DNA from: Sinohyriopsis cumingii
Lineage: Eukaryota; Mollusca; Bivalvia; Unionida; Unionidae
Length of the DNA: 64,000 bases
Reading direction: 5' to 3'
Assembly: GCA_028554795.2 (NCBI GenBank)
Contig: CM068827.1
Location: 74,622,744-74,686,743, forward strand
The number at the start of each line of letters is the position of its first letter. Positions within the stretch are counted from its first letter, which is position 1. Positions 62,300 to 64,000 of this stretch are shown in pieces. The notes under the pieces are model-generated. The model ran no database searches. It saw only the letters and a program-made list of their open reading frames with translations, and was not told the origin of the DNA. A program made the position numbers and the translations under genes.

Positions 62300-62660
62300 T
62301 CGATATCAATTAATTTCACAAGCGCTTTCTTTTAACATGTCAACTTTCACGATTACGTCAACAGTCTTGTATCTGCAGCACCTAAACAAGTCAAAGAACA
62401 ATTTCACGTGAATTATAATGCTTAAATAAGAATAAAAAGGACTGCTGATCAAAGTTAATCTGTACAATCTTCATCACTGTTTACTTGCTTGCATCCTGTG
62501 TTCGTAACCACATTCTGGTAACAAACATACTAAAATGAGTGATATATGGATATAGTAAGATATGCGTTTAAATGTTAAATTTGCAGTTTCAATTAACCCG
62601 AAATATGAATACACTTGCTATATTTGCAACACAATGGTAAAAGACAATTACAATGTTATC
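62300..62660 (-). pseudogene. Fragment F: remnant of a sixth peptide-gene 3' region
   Basis: Text from TTTCACAAGCGCTTTC through CAACAGTCTTGTATCTGCAG to ATTTGCAACACAATGG follows the same order as the terminal exon and adjoining 3' UTR intron of copies A and B. The acceptor is still CAG before ATACAAG, but AATAAA has become AAGAAA. No exon 2 or exon 1 follows before the minisatellites. It is either the edge of another decayed unit or a detached piece. Confidence 0.55.
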
Positions 62661-62699
62661 AGATAGAAGCAGTTATTGGGGGCACCCTAGCCTCAATGG

Positions 62700-62815
62700 A
62701 AATCCCAGTCAAAAAGGTCGTGGGAAACTCTAGCCTCAAACGGTTTTGAAAGGTCGTTGGCAACTCTAGCCTCAAGGGTTTTTGAAAGGTCGTGGGAAAC
62801 TCTGGTGTCAATGGA
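62700..62815. repeat. 36-bp minisatellite, three copies
   Basis: GGTCGTGGGAAACTCTAGCC or close variants start at 62716, 62752 and 62788, a 36-bp period. The minus-strand frame at 62659-62862 is open because 36 is a multiple of three; it is not treated as a gene. Confidence 0.85.
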
Positions 62816-62861
62816 AATTTAGCATGGAGAATACCGGGCCAATAACCTAATGAAATTACCA

Positions 62862-63035
62862 TGAAAAACCCACTATCTATTTAAAGCTACAACGTGTGGG
62901 AAATCCCTTTGGAAAAACCCACTATATATTTAGAGCCTCAACATTTGTGACGTTCTTGTTTAAAAGCCTTGGTATCTATTTATAGATACAACCTGTGGAA
63001 AACCCAAGTCTATATTTATAGTCTCAAACTTTCCA
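62862..63035. repeat. Decayed tandem repeat of about 40-50 bp, four copies
   Basis: AAAACCCACTATCTATTTAA recurs in changed form at about 62911, 62972 and 63001 (AAACCCACTATATATTTAG, TGGTATCTATTTATAG, AAGTCTATATTTATAG). Adjacent to the 36-bp minisatellite. Confidence 0.65.
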
Positions 63036-63689
63036 GCTTCAGTGACGTCACTGTACTGGACACTACGGGAACAATGGAAACAGTTTTAGAAGTGGCTGAC
63101 CTGAATATGCGCTACTGTAGGTAGGTAGGTGAAATGAATTTGATAGGGATAAAGGAAGTTTTATAGGGATAAACAAAGACAAATACATACACACAAACAA
63201 ATGTACGCGCGCATAATTACACGCAAACAAATATCAAACGAAACGTAGGCGTGCACACAAACACATACACACGCAACACAGACGGAAGGGAAAAAACAAA
63301 CCCAAAATCTACCATCCACACACGGGAAGGAGACAAAAATAACCCAATATACATTTTCAACACAGAGGGAAGAAGGAAAGGAACATAATATGTTAACCAC
63401 ACAGAGGGAAGAAGAAAACCATTATATACTATCAACACAGAGTGAAAAATAGAGCGAGGTGAAAGAGCACATATTTATGCAGTGTGAATAAAAGCAAAAC
63501 ACACCATCCTTATTATAAGAAACCAAGACCAAGAGATACTTACGTTCTTTTTCTGTTCTTTTCTCTTTTAGAAGTTAGTATGAAATTTCTAATCAGGCCT
63601 AACACATCGGCTCAAGTTGTCAATTTTTCCATTTCCAACTCTTCACTGGCATACGTTCTTTCTCATCATCAATTTATTCTTCTCCTCAA
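63036..63689. other. Low-complexity CA-rich sequence, no gene seen
   Basis: Contains ACACAAACAC-like imperfect repeats (63180-63270) and repeated ACAGAGGGAAGAAG text (63361-63440). Open minus-strand frames here are short and cysteine/valine-rich from the repeat and are not supported as genes. Confidence 0.5.
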
Positions 63690-63990
63690 CCCCTCTCCTC
63701 TTCCTCCTCTTGTTTCTGTTTCTTCTCTTTTTCTTGGGGCACTAGGAATCCCAGTGTCACTTCTCCTGACAACGATAACAGGTATCTTGACCTTTGTCTC
63801 TCTTTCTTGGACGAAGCAGGTATTCTGGAGACAAATACCCATTTTCCTTGCAGATATGGCACACTTTATCAGCACTTATAAACTTTTGTATGACCCTCAT
63901 CAAATTAACGGCCAGAAGGTAAGTTTAGGTGCCATCTTTGCCTGTGAATTATGCTTTCGTACGACTCTTTGCAAATCTTTGACCAGCAAA
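63690..63990 (-). pseudogene. Zinc-knuckle (gag-like) remnant
   Basis: Read on the minus strand, DKVCHICKENGYLSPEYLLR at about 63874-63815 is a CCHC knuckle in which His and the last Cys have become Tyr. It is followed by CYRCQEK, stop, HWDS, stop, CPKKK at about 63787-63735, a knuckle that keeps C-x2-C-x4-H-x4-C but with two stops. Upstream, FISADK and EDFAGQRFAKSRTK-like text continue in nearby frames. Paired CCHC knuckles are typical of retroelement gag proteins. The element it came from is not identified and continues off the window. Confidence 0.55.
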
Positions 63991-64000
63991 GTCTTCCATC

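Overview
The window looks like animal nuclear DNA: AT-rich, intron-bearing, crowded with microsatellites and broken transposons, with no compact or operon-like coding. A tRNA-derived SINE with a molluscan-type 3' domain, several retroelements and the repeat style suggest a mollusc, probably a cephalopod. That assignment is inferred from style and not proven.

The layout is a tandem segmental duplication. Five head-to-tail units of about 12-16 kb can be followed by eye: A (about 780-13755), B (13756-29785), C (29786-43840), D (43841-56695) and E (56696-60655, truncated). A sixth fragment, F, lies at about 62300-62660. Left of unit A (1-655) is a frameshifted remnant of an uncharacterised protein family. 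Right of unit E are a LINE fragment, two short minisatellites and a decayed zinc-knuckle remnant on the minus strand.

The main content is an apparently undescribed family of small secreted cysteine-rich peptides, one per unit, all on the minus strand. Each gene has a TATA box, a 73-nt first coding exon for a 24-residue signal peptide, a phase-1 intron, a second coding exon with six cysteines (C-x1-C-x3-C-x9-C-x14-C-C), and an apparent 3' UTR intron whose donor starts exactly 16 nt after the stop. A last non-coding exon carries AATAAA. Copies A, B and E are intact. Copy C keeps both reading frames but has lost the AG acceptor of intron 1. Copy D is dead: start codon, donor, TATA box, last two cysteines and terminal exon are all gone. 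In every copy a trinucleotide microsatellite runs up to the intron 1 acceptor. The product could be a defence, signalling or venom peptide; the sequence does not decide.

The rest of each unit is old transposon debris that was amplified with the gene. Most notable is a Ty3/gypsy-type LTR retrotransposon with the unusual order gag - protease - integrase - RT - RNase H (as in Gmr1-type elements) and a proline-tRNA-like primer site, seen best in B and C. Later insertions hit single copies and leave empty sites in their paralogues: a hAT-type MITE in C with a perfect 8-bp target duplication, a SINE in B, and two different LINEs next to the same CTTT tract in C and E. Several other blocks are shared between units and hold open stretches that I could not identify.
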